DNA from: Planctomycetota bacterium
GTDB taxonomy: Bacteria; Planctomycetota; Planctomycetia; Planctomycetales; Planctomycetaceae
Assembly: GCA_027618475.1 (NCBI GenBank)
Contig: JAQCEJ010000008.1
Span: 31,048-95,047, forward strand
Direction of reading: 5' to 3'
DNA: 64,000 bases
Positions within the stretch are counted from its first letter, which is position 1. Every line of letters begins with the position of its first letter. The notes under the pieces are model-generated. The model made no database searches and was not told where the DNA came from. It was given only the letters and a program-made list of their open reading frames with translations. The translations under genes and the position numbers were made by a program. Shown piece after piece: positions 62,735-64,000 of the stretch.

Positions 62735-63937
62735 ATGCACATCGCGATAATTGGTGGTGGTATCTCCGGGTTGTCAGCAGCTCACTGGCTAGCTCCTCAC
62801 CATGTTGTCACTCTGTTCGAGGCAAACGACTACCTGGGGGGGCACACGCATACTGTCGATGTGAAGCTGGAGGAGGAGCATCATGCCATCGATACCGGGT
62901 TTATCGTCTTCAATGATTGGACCTATCCCAACTTCATCGCCTTGCTCGAAGAACTGGGTATCGAATCGCAACCAACCCAGATGGGATTTAGTGTTCGCTG
63001 CGACCAAACCGGATGGGAGTACAAAGGTTCTTCCTTAAACGGATTGTTCGCTCAACGACGTAATCTCTTCCGGCCACAGTTTTATCGTATGATCCGTGAT
63101 ATCCTGCGTTTCAACAGGGAAGCGCCGGGGCAGGTATCGGGGACGAATCCAGCGTCTGAAGACGTTCTTAATGATGATGTAACTGTCGAAGAATTCCTCC
63201 GACAGGGAGGATACTCACGCGAATTTGCTTCGCACTACTTACTCCCGATGGGGGCGGCGATCTGGTCGTGTCCCGTAGAGACTTTTGCCCGGTTCCCGAT
63301 TCGGTTCATTGTCGAGTTCTATCGCAACCACGGCTTATTAAATATACGCAACCGACCAACCTGGCGCGTGATCACGGGAGGTTCGCGAAACTATGTCTCA
63401 GCACTTGCGCGTCGTTTCAACGGCACGATACACTTACGGACTCCAATCGTTCAAGTTCGCCGTTGGTCCGACAGAGTAGAGCTCACGCCTGGCGACGCCC
63501 AGCCGTTGCGATTTGATCATGTGGTCTTTGCCTGTCACAGCGACCAGGCTATGCGAATGCTCGCTGATGCTTCACCAGTCGAACGCGAAGTACTCTCGGA
63601 GTTTCCCTATGAGCGAAATGTTGCCGTACTTCATACAGACGCATCGATTCTACCACGCAGACGTCGAGCTTGGGCGAGTTGGAATTACCGTATTCCACAC
63701 CATCGCAAGTTATTTATAACGGATGAAATAAAAGATCAACCGTCTAAAGTCAGTGTCACGTATTGCATGAATATTCTGCAAAACATTCGCTCTCGACATG
63801 TCTTTAACGTCACGCTTAACGGTGAAGACGACATCGATCCGTCGCGCATACTCGGACGCTACGTCTACGAACATCCGATTTTCACAACCCGGCGTGCCTC
63901 GGCACAAGCACGACATCACGAACTGATCAACGTGTAA
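62735..63937 (+). pseudogene. FAD-dependent amine-oxidase-like protein, truncated
   Basis: About 400 residues. A dinucleotide-binding loop IIGGGISGLSAAHWLAPHH at the N-terminus; FEANDYLGGHTHTVD; then IDTGFIVFND and GSRNYVSALARRF. This group (FAD/NAD-binding, often near DUF1365 and cyclopropane synthase genes) normally ends with a Gly-rich segment (xYxGxGFHEDG-like) that completes the FAD site. Here the chain stops at ARHHELINV without it, about 30-40 residues short. AAGGGG nine bases before the ATG is the ribosome site. Either the gene is broken or the family end is different; no downstream continuation is visible in any frame. Confidence 0.7.
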
Positions 63938-64000
63938 ACACCGGTCAGAAAACGTAGCACCCGTCGGAGAGTGGTTTGTCGGAATAAAAACGTAGCGCCC
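63938..64000. other. Tail with short direct repeats at the window edge
   Basis: Two copies of an AAAACGTAGC-CCC motif lie at about 63950 and 63986, each preceded by GTCAG- or GTCGGA-like sequence. They begin just after the truncated oxidoreductase and may mark a junction with mobile or rearranged DNA. Confidence 0.35.

Overview
The window looks like chromosomal DNA of a planctomycete, probably Planctomycetaceae-like. The evidence is gene content: a PSCyt1/PSCyt2/LamG/PSD1 giant protein next to a Tat-exported DUF1501 protein, a PEP-CTERM surface protein, very large TPR proteins, a Ser/Thr kinase fused to a DUF1080-type domain, HEAT-repeat and beta-propeller secreted proteins, FloA with NfeD, and many FHA and two-component parts. 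Genus cannot be fixed from sequence reading alone. No tRNA, rRNA, CRISPR array or intact insertion sequence was seen.

Layout. 1-9.6 kb: a surface/envelope block with a partial secreted TPR protein (minus), a PEP-CTERM protein, a degenerate double-FHA protein and a 1537-residue membrane-anchored TPR protein. 9.9-14 kb: minus-strand secreted proteins (HExxH metalloprotease, small Pro/Ala-rich protein, M28 peptidase with two PDZ domains). 14.3-22.4 kb: plus-strand genes, namely a frameshifted redoxin, a kinase, NfeD-floA plus a membrane protein, a glycosyltransferase and a CinA-like protein whose second domain is degenerate. 22.4-26.6 kb: a DUF4143 ATPase behind a perfect AT-rich inverted repeat, a sialidase-like protein, KDPG aldolase and an unknown protein. 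27-32.9 kb: clpX and a signalling block (FHA, CaMKII-association-like, receiver-like, coiled-coil protein with a truncated paralogue in front of it). 33-42 kb, minus strand: histidine kinase, rpsO-pnp, long NfeD protease and priA. 42.2-48.4 kb, plus strand: nadD, two adjacent membrane-type GTPases and a secreted beta-propeller. 48.4-56.4 kb, minus strand: DUF4349 lipoprotein and a PSD1-DUF1501-HEAT operon carrying a palindromic-repeat insertion. 56.6-64 kb: two small unknowns, a PAS hybrid histidine kinase, a PQQ-type beta-propeller, and a MerR/B12-type regulator divergent from a FAD oxidoreductase that is cut short near the window end.

The most notable non-gene structures are: (a) a dispersed ~90-bp element with complementary ends, present four times, which in two copies forms the DNA directly upstream of a start codon; (b) a palindromic-repeat cluster inserted exactly at an ATGA stop/start overlap, with a 29-bp flanking duplication that leaves an open frame joining the two genes; (c) a 17-bp perfect inverted repeat in front of the DUF4143 ATPase. 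The most notable gene oddities are a B12-type regulator lacking the expected cobalamin histidines, a CinA with a dead-looking amidase domain, a short diverged paralogue lying in front of its full-length relative, and two apparent single-base frameshifts.
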